Positions 48,517 to 57,516 of a DNA stretch of 64,000 bases are shown in pieces. The stretch's first letter is position 1, and every line of letters begins with the position of its first letter. Made by a program: the position numbers and the translations under genes. Source of the stretch: Solwaraspora sp. WMMA2065 (GTDB lineage: Bacteria; Actinomycetota; Actinomycetes; Mycobacteriales; Micromonosporaceae). The notes beneath the pieces are model-generated. The model worked only from the letters and a program-made list of their open reading frames with translations. It was not told the origin of the DNA and made no database searches. The stretch covers positions 2,294,001-2,358,000 of the forward strand of contig NZ_CP128361.1 of assembly GCF_030345075.1 (NCBI RefSeq), written 5' to 3'.

Positions 48517-49476
48517 ATGCGCGCGTTCGCACCGACGTCCGTGGTCGCCCCACCGTTCCGGCCCCGTGCCAGCCCGTACCGGTCGACGCTCGCCCGGGCA
48601 TCGGCGAGCTGGGCGGACCGGCACGGGCTGACCGCCGATCCGCAGCGTGTCGCCCGGCTGCACCGCGCCAACGCCGCCGAGCTGGCCGCCCGGGCCGCGC
48701 CCGACGCGGACATCGACCGGGTGCAGCTGCTCAGTGACCTGATCACCTGGCTGTTCGCCCTCGACGACCGGTGTGACGAGGACGGGCTCGGCACCGACCC
48801 GGGCCGGGTCGCACCGGTGATCAGCCAGTTGATGCGCGCACTCGACGGACCCGGTGCGACGCCACCGACCGACCCGGACGATCCGGCCGAGCGGTCGCCG
48901 CTGACGCTGACCCTCGAGGATCTGTGCCACCGGATCCGCCGGCTGGGCCGGCCCGGGGTCCTGCTTCGGTTCACCGCTTCGCTGCACCAGTACCTCTTCG
49001 CGCTGCTCTGGGAAGCCGGCAACCGCCAGCAGGGCCGGGTGCCGGCGGTCGCCGAGTACATCCAGATGCGCCGGCACGCCGGCGCGGTACTGCCCAGTTT
49101 CGCGCTCACCGACCTCGCCGAAAGCGGACTGCCGCATTCCCGTCACCGGGTTGACCCGAGGCTCGCCAGACTGAACACTGTGGCGGCGGATCTGGTCTGC
49201 TGGTGCAACGACCTGTTCTCGTACGGCAAGGAACATGGCCAGGATCCCCACAACCTGGCCACCGTGATCGCCCACGAGACCGGCCACGGTCCGGCGGCGG
49301 CTCTGGCCACCGCCGCCGAACGGTTCAACGACGGTCTCGCGCTGTTCCTCCGGCTGCAGGCCGAGGTGCTGACCGACGCGCCGCCGTCGGTGGCCCGCCT
49401 GGTCGCGACGCGACGAAACTGGATCCGTGGCACCTACGACTGGTCGGTGAACTCCAGCCGGTACCAGCCCGGGTGA
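48517..49476 (+). CDS. Class I terpene synthase
   Basis: A 319-residue bacterial terpene cyclase. Metal-binding D83-D84-R-C-D87-E88 in FALDDRCDEDG is the DDxxD-type motif. R185/R186 in QMRRHAG fits the pyrophosphate sensor. N231-S235-E239 in CNDLFSYGKE is the NSE triad, and SSRY (R315-Y316) ends the protein. All functional residues are present, so it should cyclise a prenyl diphosphate (probably farnesyl or geranyl); the product cannot be predicted. ATG 48517 has GGAGG four bases upstream. No prenyltransferase, P450 or regulator is adjacent. Its stop overlaps the first codon of a kinase relic. Confidence 0.9.
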   Translation: MRAFAPTSVVAPPFRPRASPYRSTLARASASWADRHGLTADPQRVARLHRANAAELAARAAPDADIDRVQLLSDLITWLFALDDRCDEDGLGTDPGRVAPVISQLMRALDGPGATPPTDPDDPAERSPLTLTLEDLCHRIRRLGRPGVLLRFTASLHQYLFALLWEAGNRQQGRVPAVAEYIQMRRHAGAVLPSFALTDLAESGLPHSRHRVDPRLARLNTVAADLVCWCNDLFSYGKEHGQDPHNLATVIAHETGHGPAAALATAAERFNDGLALFLRLQAEVLTDAPPSVARLVATRRNWIRGTYDWSVNSSRYQPG

Positions 49477-49670
49477 CCGCCGTCGCCGACGACGGCCCCG
49501 GCATGCCGCACAGGCTGGTCCTACGTGGCGTCTCAGGGGCCGGCTCCACCGGTCTGGGTCTGGACATCGCCCGCCGGGCCGCGCAGGCCAGCGGTGGTCG
49601 GCTCGAGCTGGCCGACGGCTCCCCCGGCGCGGTGGTGACGCTGCGGTTCGGGCCGCCCACCGGCGGCTGA
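49473..49670 (+). pseudogene. Sensor histidine kinase C-terminal relic
   Basis: An open frame of 65 residues reading VADDGPGMPHR...GSTGLGLDIARRAAQASGGR is the end of a HATPase_c domain: the G1 box (DGPGMP) and G2 box (GSTGLGLDIA) are intact. The sensor, dimerisation and N-box parts are absent, and a few residues between the boxes are missing. It begins exactly at the end of the terpene synthase gene. It is followed by a PepSY gene, a usual neighbour of such kinases, so this is the stump of a lost two-component kinase. Confidence 0.75.
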
Positions 49671-49776
49671 GCCAGCCCGGCCCGTTCGGTTCAACCCCGC
49701 TTTGTCGACGACGCAGCGTGCCGCTATCCGGCGACGGGCGAACCTTTGGTCGTACCACGACGACAGGAGGTTGGAG

Positions 49777-50085
49777 ATGGCCAGCAGACCGATGATCGTG
49801 ATGATCGGGCTGGGTGCGGTCGCCGCGCTCGCCGTCGCGGGCACCGCGCTCGGCGCGGCGGCCCAGGACGTGACCGGCGGTGCCGGGTCACCCAGCCCGG
49901 CTGTGGTCGCCAGCGAGTCGGGACAGGAAACGACTTCGGTACCGCGTACCGGCACGGACGGCCGGCCGATCTGGGAGGTCGAGGTCGTAGCCGACGGCGT
50001 CGAGTGGGACCTGGACATCGATCGGGTGACTGGAGACATCGTCAAGGTCGACCGCGACGACGATGACGACCGCCGGGATCGCTGA
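49777..50085 (+). CDS. Small PepSY-domain protein
   Basis: A 102-residue protein with an N-terminal membrane or signal helix (VMIGLGAVAALAVAGTALGA) and a C-terminal PepSY-type unit (PIWEVEVVADGVEWDLDIDR, VTGDIVKVD) ending in an Asp/Arg tail. Exported PepSY proteins often sit beside two-component systems and may inhibit proteases or sense the envelope. AGGAGG lies upstream of ATG 49777. The adjacent kinase is now only a relic, so its original partner is lost or elsewhere. Confidence 0.8.
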   Translation: MASRPMIVMIGLGAVAALAVAGTALGAAAQDVTGGAGSPSPAVVASESGQETTSVPRTGTDGRPIWEVEVVADGVEWDLDIDRVTGDIVKVDRDDDDDRRDR

Positions 50086-50151
50086 GTGGCGGTCCGGGCC
50101 GGTCGGCCGGCCGCCGGGACGAGGTGCCGCCCGTCCCGGCGGCCGGACGGA

Positions 50152-51534
50152 TCAGCCGATCGGTGCGGGCAGCAGCGGCGGACGCTGGGTCAGCGTCGGC
50201 ACCGCAGTCAACGTCGGGCGTGGGGTCAGCGTCGGGCGTGGGGTGAAGGTCGGGCGTGGGGTGAGGGTCGGGATCACGGTCGGATTGACGGTCAGCGTCG
50301 GTACCGGAGTGATGATGTTCCGGAACAGCACGTAGAGCAGCAGGTTCGGCGAGCCGGGCCCGGGGTTGACCACCACGTTCGGCGTGGCGAGCCGCAGGAT
50401 GAAGGCGGTCACCTGCGCCGGGGTGTAGTTCGGGTACGCCTGCAGCACCATGGCGGCCGCGCCGGCCACGTGCGGGGCGGCCATCGAGGTGCCGCTGATC
50501 GTGTTGGTAGCGGTCGGGCTGGTGTGCCAGGCCGAGGTGATCTGCGATCCGGGCGCGAACAGGTCCAGGCAGCGTCCCCAGTTGGAGTACGGTGCCCGGT
50601 TGTCGTTGCGGTCGGTGGCCCCGACGGTCATCGCGGCGGTCACCCGGGCCGGCGAGAAGTTGCAGGCGTCGGCGTTCGAGTTGCCGGCCGCCACCGCGTA
50701 GCTGACGCCGGAGGCGATCGAGGCGGTCACGGCGCTGTCCAGCGTGGCGCTGGCCCCGCCGCCGAGGCTCATGTTCGCCACCGCCGGTCGGCCGGCGGCG
50801 TTGGTGGTGACCCAGTTGACGCCGGCGAGGACCCCGGCGACGGTCCCGCTGCCGGAGCAGTTGAGCACCCGGACGGCGACCAGCCGGACCTGCTTGGCCA
50901 CTCCGAACCTGGTGCCACCGACCGTACCGGCGACGTGGGTGCCGTGCCCGTTGCAGTCCGCCGACGTGCCGCCGAACGCGTCGTACCCGGGGACGGCCCG
51001 GGGGCTGAGGTCGGTGTGGTCGAACCGGATGCCGGTGTCGATGATGTACGCGGTGACCGTCGAACCGGTGTTCGGGTAGGTGTAGGAGCGGTCCAGCGGC
51101 AGGTAACGCTGGTCGATCCGGTCCAGACCCCAGGACGGCGGGTTGACCTGGGTGCCCGCCAGCGAGACGGTGTGGTTCTGTTCCACGTACGCCACGGACG
51201 AGTGCGCCGCCAGGCGACGGGCGGCGGCCTCGGAGAGTTTGATCTCGAAGCCGGTGAAGGCGGTCTCGTACAGCCGGTTGACCACACCACCGTAGGTGCC
51301 GGCGAGGGCGGCGGCGCGGGTCGCGATCCGGGCGGTCCGCGTGGTGCGGGAGCCGCTCACCGCGCTGGCCTTCAACGTGACGATGTAGCTGCCCGTCACC
51401 GCGGTGGCGCCACCCGCCTGGCGGATCTCGCCGGTGGGTGCGGCCGCGGCCGGCGGGGTGACCGTGATGGTGGCGACGGCCGCCGCCACGACCAGTACCA
51501 GGGCCCGCCGGACGTGCGTGCGCAAGGGTGTCAT
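50152..51534 (-). CDS. Secreted subtilisin-like protease (S8) with I9 propeptide and PT-repeat tail
   Basis: A 460-residue preproprotease. Signal peptide about 1-32; I9 inhibitor propeptide about 48-120 (GSYIVTLKASAV to VAYVEQNHTV). The catalytic triad of a proteinase-K-like S8 domain is D166 (IIDTG), H197 (GHGTH) and S350 (GTSMAAPH). The C-terminal 45 residues repeat TLTPRP-type units from 18-bp tandem repeats (about 50190-50300). That tail replaces the usual P domain and may be a wall linker. It is a paralogue of the gene at 51801-53015. Confidence 0.9.
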   Translation of the reverse strand: MTPLRTHVRRALVLVVAAAVATITVTPPAAAAPTGEIRQAGGATAVTGSYIVTLKASAVSGSRTTRTARIATRAAALAGTYGGVVNRLYETAFTGFEIKLSEAAARRLAAHSSVAYVEQNHTVSLAGTQVNPPSWGLDRIDQRYLPLDRSYTYPNTGSTVTAYIIDTGIRFDHTDLSPRAVPGYDAFGGTSADCNGHGTHVAGTVGGTRFGVAKQVRLVAVRVLNCSGSGTVAGVLAGVNWVTTNAAGRPAVANMSLGGGASATLDSAVTASIASGVSYAVAAGNSNADACNFSPARVTAAMTVGATDRNDNRAPYSNWGRCLDLFAPGSQITSAWHTSPTATNTISGTSMAAPHVAGAAAMVLQAYPNYTPAQVTAFILRLATPNVVVNPGPGSPNLLLYVLFRNIITPVPTLTVNPTVIPTLTPRPTFTPRPTLTPRPTLTAVPTLTQRPPLLPAPIG

Positions 51535-51728
51535 CTCCGTCCTTCCTTCGATCTTTGATCCACAGCGGAGCGCCCACTGCGGACAGATGAACGATCGACG
51601 ATGCCGATCGGACCGATCGTAGGTCGGAGCTGATTGACAGTTTCCTATATCTCTTCGGTCATACTACTCGCAGTATGCATACGACTACCCTCAGCACTGT
51701 CACCATTCGGCGGTAGCAACGGGTGCGA

Positions 51729-51754
51729 CCCCCGGGCGCTGGGGTGCCCGGGGG
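51729..51754 (-). terminator. Terminator after second subtilase gene
   Basis: CCCCCGGGC and GCCCGGGGG form a perfect 9-bp stem with an 8-base loop, 47 bp beyond the stop of the gene at 51801-53015. Confidence 0.7.
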
Positions 51755-51800
51755 CCGCGTGCACTGCTCGACTCGTCGGATCGGTCAGCTGATCACCGGA

Positions 51801-53015
51801 TCAGTTGACCACGAAGAGCAGGCGGTTCGGCGAGCCGGAGCCCGCACTGGACACGACGCCGGTGGTGGCGTTGCTGACCAGGTAGCTGGCCACCTGGGAC
51901 GGGCTGTAGGAGGGGAACCGGCCGAGCACCAGAGCGGCGGCACCCGCCACGTGCGGGGAAGCCATCGAGGTGCCGCTGATGGTGTTGGTCGCGGTGTTGC
52001 TGTTGTACCACGGTGCGGTGATCGACGAACCCGGCGCGAAGATGTCCAGGCAGGAGCCGTAGTTGGAGTACGACGCGCGGGCGTCGCTGCTGGTGGTGGC
52101 GCCGACGGTGATCGCGCTGGAGACCCGGGCCGGCGAGTAGTTGCAGGCGTTGGCGTTCGAGTTGCCGGCCGCCACCGCGTAGCTGACGCCGGAGGAGATG
52201 GAGTTCGCCACCGCGCTGTCCAGCGTGCTGCTGGCCCCGCCGCCGAGGCTCATGTTCGCCACCGCCGGCTTCACCGCGTTGGCGGTGACCCAGTTGACCC
52301 CGGCGACGACCCCGGCGATGGTGCCGCCGCCGGAACAGTTGAGCACCCGAACGGCGACCAGCCGGACGCCCTTGGCCACCCCGTACGCGCTGCCGCCGAC
52401 CGTACCGGCGACGTGGGTGCCGTGTCCGTTGCAGTCCGCCGACGTGCCGCCGAACGCGTCGTAGCCGGCGCGGGCCCGCCCACCGAAGTCGTTGTGCGTG
52501 GTGCGGATGCCGGTGTCGATGATGTACGCGGTGACGTTGCTTGCCGTCGTGGGGTAGGTGTAGGCGTTGTTCAGCGGCCGGTTGCGCTGGTCGATGCGGT
52601 CCAGACCCCAGGACGGCGGGTTGTTCTGGGTCGCGGCGAGCGACACGGTGTGGTTCTGCTCCACGTACGCCACGGACGAGTGCGCGGCGAGCCGGCGAGC
52701 GGCCGACGGCGACAGCCGCGCCTCGAAGCCGTTGACCGCGGCGCCGAAGACACGGTTGACGGCACCGCCGTACTGTGCGGCGAGGCTGTCGGCCCGGTCG
52801 GCGACGGCGACCGCGCGGGCCGCGTCATTCCGGGCCGCGACGGCGGCGTCGGTGAACACCACGATGTAGCTGCCCGCGACCGCGGTGGCCCCGCCGGCGA
52901 GCTTGATCTCCCCGGCCGGAGCGGCGGCCGCCGGGTTGCCAACCAGCGCGGTGGCGACGGCGGCGGCGCAGCCGGCCAGCAGCAGCCGGCGGCCGGTGGT
53001 ACGAAGAACGGTCAT
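51801..53015 (-). CDS. Secreted subtilisin-like protease (S8) with I9 propeptide, paralogue
   Basis: A 404-residue preproprotease, closely similar to its neighbour over the propeptide and catalytic domain (shared AAHSSVAYVEQNHTVSLA, GGTSADCNGHGTHVAGTVGG, AVAAGNSNA). Triad: Asp in YIIDTGIRTTH, His in GHGTHVAG, Ser in SGTSMASPH. The signal peptide precedes APAGEIKLAGG. It lacks the Pro/Thr repeat tail and stops at PNRLLFVVN. Tandem duplication followed by tail change explains the pair. A long inverted repeat lies upstream (53083-53142). Confidence 0.9.
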   Translation of the reverse strand: MTVLRTTGRRLLLAGCAAAVATALVGNPAAAAPAGEIKLAGGATAVAGSYIVVFTDAAVAARNDAARAVAVADRADSLAAQYGGAVNRVFGAAVNGFEARLSPSAARRLAAHSSVAYVEQNHTVSLAATQNNPPSWGLDRIDQRNRPLNNAYTYPTTASNVTAYIIDTGIRTTHNDFGGRARAGYDAFGGTSADCNGHGTHVAGTVGGSAYGVAKGVRLVAVRVLNCSGGGTIAGVVAGVNWVTANAVKPAVANMSLGGGASSTLDSAVANSISSGVSYAVAAGNSNANACNYSPARVSSAITVGATTSSDARASYSNYGSCLDIFAPGSSITAPWYNSNTATNTISGTSMASPHVAGAAALVLGRFPSYSPSQVASYLVSNATTGVVSSAGSGSPNRLLFVVN

Positions 53016-53082
53016 CCCTGTTCCTTCCTGGATGCGGACACCCGCGTCGGCTTGTGGCCGTCTCGGTCGCGGGCGGGCGATC

Positions 53083-53142
53083 GGGATATCGATCGATGGG
53101 ATCGTATGCAGGAGCGTAGGCAGGTTTATATATCGATATCCC
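53083..53142. promoter_or_regulatory. Spaced 11-bp inverted repeat upstream of subtilase gene
   Basis: GGGATATCGAT (53083-53093) and ATCGATATCCC (53132-53142) are perfect complements 38 bp apart, in an AT-richer patch 68 bp upstream of the protease start. The rest of the 340-bp spacer (53016-53355) shows nothing recognisable. Confidence 0.5.
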
Positions 53143-53355
53143 TATACCGCCGACGCATGGTTTGCGGTGCCCGGCGCCGGCCCGGGCCGCCGACCCCGAA
53201 GCCGGGCACCGCCGCCGGACACCGCCGGGCACGGGCGAACCAGCCCTTGACGAGGAACGGCACCGCGAGACCTGGCCGGGTTTGCCGCGCTGGGCGACGC
53301 TTGGGGCTAGCCGAAAGCCGACCCTGGCACTACTGTTCGGTAACACAGAATTTAC

Positions 53356-55224
53356 GTGACGGCGCTCACTATCACATATGCGGAGGCGACGGACCCGATG
53401 GCTCTCGACGTCCCATACCGGTCGATTCCCGACATGTTTCTGCAGCGGGTGGCTGCCACGCCGGACCGGAACGCGATCGCCGGCCCGGCCCCCGGCGACT
53501 CCGGCCTGACCTGGATGACCTGGGCCGAGGTCGCCGGCCGGACCAGGGCGATCGCCGCCGGCCTGTACGGGCTGGGCGTCGGCAACGAGGACCGGGTGGC
53601 CATCCTGGCCAACACCCGGATCGAATGGGTGCTGGCCGATCTGGGCATCATGTGCGCCGCCGGCGCGACGACCACCGTCTACCCCACCACCGAGCCGGCC
53701 GACGCGGCGTTCATCGTCGGCGACTCCGGCTCGAAGATCCTGATCGCTGAGAACCGCGCCCAGGCCGACAAGATGGTTGGCGCGGACCTGCCCGCGCTGA
53801 CCCACGTGGTGCTCATCGACGGAGCAGCCGACCCCGCCGCGACGGTCCCCCAGCTCACCCTGGCCGAGCTGGAGGAACGCGGCGCCCAGGCACTCGCCGA
53901 GGAACCCGGCCTGATCGAACGGATCGCCACCACCATCGAGCCGGAGCACCTGGCCACCCTGATCTACACCTCCGGCACCACCGGGCGGCCCAAGGGCGTC
54001 GAGCTGCTGCACCGGGGCTGGTGCTGGGAGGCTGTCGCCCAGTCCCAGCTGGGCATCATGAACCCCGACGACCTGCAGTACCTCTGGCTGCCGCTGTCGC
54101 ACTCGTTCGGCAAGACCCTGCTATGCAGCATCATCCACGTCGGACTTCCGACCTACGTGGACGGCCGGGTGGACAAACTGGTCGACATGTTGTCGGTGGT
54201 CCGGCCCACGCTGATGTGCGCCGCCCCGCGGATCTTCGAAAAGGTCTACAACAAGGCGGTCACCACAGCACAGGAGGCCGGCGGCGCCAAGGCCCGGATC
54301 TTCGACTGGGCGGTCGGCGTCGGTCGCCAGCGGGTCGCCCGGCAACAGGCCGGCCGGCCGGTGTCGGGTGGGCTGAAGCTCAAGTACGCGATCGCCGAGA
54401 AGCTGGTCTTCAGCAAGCTCCAGGCCCGCCTCGGCGGGCACATCAACGCGCTGGTCTCCGGTTCGGCGCCGCTGAGCCCGGACATCGCCGAGTTCTTCGC
54501 CGCCGCCAACCTGCCGATCTGCGAGGGCTACGGGCTGACCGAGGCGAGCGCGGCCAACTTCGTCAACCGGCCGGTCCAGATCAAGATCGGCACCGTCGGG
54601 CAGGCGCTGGGCGACCTGGAGTGCCGCATCGACGAGGACGGCGAGGTGCTGCTGCGCGGCGCACCGGTGATGCGTGGCTACCACAACCTGCCGGCGGAGA
54701 CCGCCGAGGCGTTCACCGCCGACGGGTTCTTCCGCACCGGCGACATCGGCAACCTCGACGACGAGGGCTTCCTGACCATCACCGACCGCAAGAAGGACCT
54801 GGTCAAGACGTCCGGTGGCAAGTACGTGGCACCGTCGCACATCGAGGGCCTGTTCAAGGCGGTCTGTCCGTACACCTCGCAGGCGGTGGTGATCGGCCAG
54901 GCCCGCAACTACTGCACCATGCTGGTCACCCTGGACCCGGACGCCATCACCGGATGGGCCGCCGACGGACCGCTGGCCGGCCGACTGTACGCCGAGATCG
55001 TCGCCTCGCCCGAGGTGCACACTCTGGTGGCGGGCTACGTCGCCGAACTCAACGCCAAGCTCAACCGGTGGGAGACAATCAAGAAGTTCGCTATCCTCAG
55101 TCGGGATCTGACCATCGAGGACGGCGAGATGACGCCGTCGCTCAAGATCAAACGCCGGATCGTGGAGAACAACTTCGCCGCCGAGATCGACCGGATGTAC
55201 GCCGGTCAGCTCGCCGAGATCTGA
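53356..55224 (+). CDS. Long-chain fatty-acid-CoA ligase (FadD15-like)
   Basis: The 622-residue AMP-forming enzyme activates fatty acids to acyl-CoA. Seen: the P-loop-like YTSGTTGRPKGVELLHRGW, the LPLSHSFGKTLL region, the A5 motif EGYGLTEASAANF, GFFRTGDIGNLDDEGFLTIT and DRKKDLVKTSGGKYVAPSHI, plus the C-terminal catalytic Lys in PSLKIKRRIV. GTG 53356 gives a full N-terminus but has no ribosome site; ATG 53398, with GGAGG 11 bases upstream, is the alternative. It stands alone. Confidence 0.92.
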   Translation: MTALTITYAEATDPMALDVPYRSIPDMFLQRVAATPDRNAIAGPAPGDSGLTWMTWAEVAGRTRAIAAGLYGLGVGNEDRVAILANTRIEWVLADLGIMCAAGATTTVYPTTEPADAAFIVGDSGSKILIAENRAQADKMVGADLPALTHVVLIDGAADPAATVPQLTLAELEERGAQALAEEPGLIERIATTIEPEHLATLIYTSGTTGRPKGVELLHRGWCWEAVAQSQLGIMNPDDLQYLWLPLSHSFGKTLLCSIIHVGLPTYVDGRVDKLVDMLSVVRPTLMCAAPRIFEKVYNKAVTTAQEAGGAKARIFDWAVGVGRQRVARQQAGRPVSGGLKLKYAIAEKLVFSKLQARLGGHINALVSGSAPLSPDIAEFFAAANLPICEGYGLTEASAANFVNRPVQIKIGTVGQALGDLECRIDEDGEVLLRGAPVMRGYHNLPAETAEAFTADGFFRTGDIGNLDDEGFLTITDRKKDLVKTSGGKYVAPSHIEGLFKAVCPYTSQAVVIGQARNYCTMLVTLDPDAITGWAADGPLAGRLYAEIVASPEVHTLVAGYVAELNAKLNRWETIKKFAILSRDLTIEDGEMTPSLKIKRRIVENNFAAEIDRMYAGQLAEI

Positions 55225-55249
55225 CCGTGGGGTCGGGCACCAGCCGCCG

Positions 55250-56710
55250 TCAGGCGATCATAGCGGGTTCCCGCCACTGGCGGCGGCTGGTGCGGTCAAG
55301 GTCGTAGCGCACGGCGGCGATCCGTCGTACCGCATCGGTCAGCACCGGCACCGGCAGGGTGAACGGCAACCGCAGGAACCGCTCCAGGGTGCCGTCGATG
55401 CCGAACCGGGGACCAGGGGCCAGTCGTACCCCGGACTCCTCAGCCGCCCTGGCGAGCGCGCTGGAGATCGGGCCGTCCAGCTCCGCCCAGAGGGTCACCC
55501 CGCCGTGCGGCACGGTGACCCGCCACTCGGGCAGCACGCTGGCCAGCTCGGCGAGCAACGCGTCCCGCTGGGCGGTGAGCTGCGCCAACCGGGCCGGCAC
55601 GATGGTGTCCGCAGCGGCCAGCAGGTGGACCCCGACCAGCTGGTCCAGCACCGGACCGGCCATGTCCACCCCGACCCGCAGCGCGGCCAGTCGCTGCACC
55701 AACGGCGCCGAGGCCCGCACCCAGCCGATCCGCAGCCCACCCCAGTAGGGCTTGCTCATCCCCCCGACGGAGATCACCCGGGAATGCCGGTCGAAGACCG
55801 CGGTAGGCGGCGGCACCGGGGTGCCGTCCAGCGGCAGGTCCACGAACGACTCGTCGACCACCAGGTCGGTGCCGCTGGCGTGGGCCGCCGCGACCACCCG
55901 CTCCCGCAGCGCTGTCGACATCAGGTGACCGGTCGGGTTCTGGAACTCGGGGATCAGGTAGGCCAACCGGGGCCGGTCCTGCCGGATCGCGCCGAGCAGC
56001 AGGTCGGCGTCCCACCCGTCGCCGTCGGTGGTCGCCAGTCCGTGGGTGGCGATCCGGGCCCGGCGGGCGGCGAGCGCGGCGAGCGCGTTCGGGTAGGTGG
56101 GCGACTCGACCAGCACCGGCGCGCCGGCTGGCAGCAGCAGCCGTAGCACCAGGTCGAGGGCGTGCTGGGTGCCGCTGGTCACCATGATCTGTTCCGCGCT
56201 GGTGGGCAGACCACGCCGGGTGTAGCCCTGGGCTACCGAGGCCCGTAGCTCGGCAAGCCCGGTCGGGTAGTAGCCGGCGTGCTGCAGGTAGCGGGGCAGG
56301 TCCTCGGCGGCGGCCCGGGCCGCCGGCACCAGCTCGGGCGGGGCGGCCAGCGCCGCGTACCCCAAGTCGATCATGTCGGGGGCGGTCTCCGCAGTCCACA
56401 GCCCGGAGCTGGCGACCTGGTGGCCGCTGGGCAACGTGGTCCAGCTGCCGGCTCCCCGGCGGCTGGTCAGGTGGCCGGTCTCCCGCAGGCTGCGGTACGC
56501 GGCGGTGACGGTGGTCCGGCTGATCCGCAGCGCCTCGGCCAGTTCCCGCTCGGCCGGCAGCCGTACGCCGAGCGGCAGCCGCCCGTCAGCGAGCAGGCCG
56601 CGGACCGCCCCGGCCAACGCGGCGTAGTCCGGGTTGCGCCGCCGGCCGGGCAGGGCATGCCACTGGCCGAGCAGCCGGGCCAATTGGCTCCCCCGCACGA
56701 TCACCGCCAT
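55250..56710 (-). CDS. MocR-type regulator (GntR domain fused to aminotransferase fold)
   Basis: A 486-residue protein. An N-terminal GntR winged helix (VRLPAERELAEALRISRTTV) is joined to a fold-type I aminotransferase domain with the PLP lysine region GGMSKPYWGGLRIGW and SGTQHALDLVLRLLLPAGAP. MocR proteins bind PLP or related amines and usually control a divergent gene. Here the divergent gene encodes a YczE-like membrane protein, as seen in other actinobacteria and bacilli. CCAATTGG elements lie around the start codon. Confidence 0.9.
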   Translation of the reverse strand: MAVIVRGSQLARLLGQWHALPGRRRNPDYAALAGAVRGLLADGRLPLGVRLPAERELAEALRISRTTVTAAYRSLRETGHLTSRRGAGSWTTLPSGHQVASSGLWTAETAPDMIDLGYAALAAPPELVPAARAAAEDLPRYLQHAGYYPTGLAELRASVAQGYTRRGLPTSAEQIMVTSGTQHALDLVLRLLLPAGAPVLVESPTYPNALAALAARRARIATHGLATTDGDGWDADLLLGAIRQDRPRLAYLIPEFQNPTGHLMSTALRERVVAAAHASGTDLVVDESFVDLPLDGTPVPPPTAVFDRHSRVISVGGMSKPYWGGLRIGWVRASAPLVQRLAALRVGVDMAGPVLDQLVGVHLLAAADTIVPARLAQLTAQRDALLAELASVLPEWRVTVPHGGVTLWAELDGPISSALARAAEESGVRLAPGPRFGIDGTLERFLRLPFTLPVPVLTDAVRRIAAVRYDLDRTSRRQWREPAMIA

Positions 56711-56722
56711 AACCAGTTGCCT

Positions 56723-56752
56723 CCAATTGGCCGTACCGCCATCGCCGATTGG
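56723..56752. promoter_or_regulatory. Putative MocR sites between mocR-like and yczE-like genes
   Basis: CCAATTGG (56723-56730) and GATTGG (56747-56752) lie in the 59-bp divergent spacer. A further CCAATTGG is at 56680-56687 inside the regulator's first codons. The repeated CCAATTGG fits direct-repeat operators of MocR regulators. Confidence 0.5.
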
Positions 56753-56769
56753 ACTTCAGAGTGGCATGC

Positions 56770-57516
56770 ATGACCAGAATTGGCAACGGCGGTGGACTCC
56801 GCTGCAGACCGGATCCCAACCCCGGTCACCATCCCGGCGGCCGCCCCGGCCGCCACCCGGGTCGGCGACTGCCCCGGCGGCTCGGACAGCTCTACGCCGG
56901 CCTCACCCTGTACGGCGTCAGCATGGCGCTGATGATCGAGTCGGATCTCGGGCTGAACCCGTGGGACGTCTTCCACCAGGGGTTGACCCAGCTGACCGGG
57001 CTGAGCTTCGGGACCGTCACGGTGCTCGTCGGCGGCGCCGTGCTGCTGCTGTGGATACCGCTGCGGCAGCGGCCCGGCCTCGGCACGGTCAGCAACGTGG
57101 TGGTGATCGGCGTCGCGGTGGACGCTGGCCTCGCACTACTGCCGGCACCGACGCACCTGCCGGTCCGGGGCACGTTCCTGGTCGCCGGGATCGTGCTCAA
57201 CGGCCTGGCCACCGGCCTGTACATCGGGGCGCGGATGGGCCCCGGCCCCCGGGACGGGTTGATGACCGGCTGGGTGGCCCGGCACCCGCGCAGCTCGGTC
57301 CGGCTGGTCCGCACCGTGATCGAGCTGACCGTGCTGGCGTGCGGCTGGCTGCTGGGCGGCACCGCCGGGCTGGGCACCGTGCTCTACGCCGTCGGCATCG
57401 GACCGCTGGTGCAGTTCTTCCTGCCGCTGTGCACCGTACCCACCGACGCAGCCGCGCCCGACAGAACCGCGCCCGAGCCGGTCCCGGCGGTCAGTCATCC
57501 GGTGGACGGTAGCTGA
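56770..57516 (+). CDS. YczE/YitT-type membrane protein
   Basis: A 248-residue membrane protein with five hydrophobic helices after a basic N-terminus. Signature elements of the YczE family are GVSMALMIESDLGLNPWDVF, the helix after LSFGTVTVL, and GARMGPGPRDGLMTGWV. The function is not established; the family commonly pairs with MocR-type regulators and is suspected to move a vitamin B6- or amine-related compound. ATG 56770 was chosen over TTG 56749. The 3' end overlaps the convergent hexosaminidase gene by 26 bp. Confidence 0.82.
   Translation: MTRIGNGGGLRCRPDPNPGHHPGGRPGRHPGRRLPRRLGQLYAGLTLYGVSMALMIESDLGLNPWDVFHQGLTQLTGLSFGTVTVLVGGAVLLLWIPLRQRPGLGTVSNVVVIGVAVDAGLALLPAPTHLPVRGTFLVAGIVLNGLATGLYIGARMGPGPRDGLMTGWVARHPRSSVRLVRTVIELTVLACGWLLGGTAGLGTVLYAVGIGPLVQFFLPLCTVPTDAAAPDRTAPEPVPAVSHPVDGS

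Noticed and set aside
48517-50085. Terpene synthase considered as part of a larger biosynthetic gene cluster.
   Set aside because: Flanking genes are a TIGR03085 protein, a kinase relic, PepSY and proteases; no prenyltransferase, P450 or methyltransferase is adjacent.
50190-50300. Repeated GTCGGGCGTGGGGT-like units considered as CRISPR or regulatory repeats.
   Set aside because: They lie in frame in the subtilase gene and encode its Pro/Thr tail.
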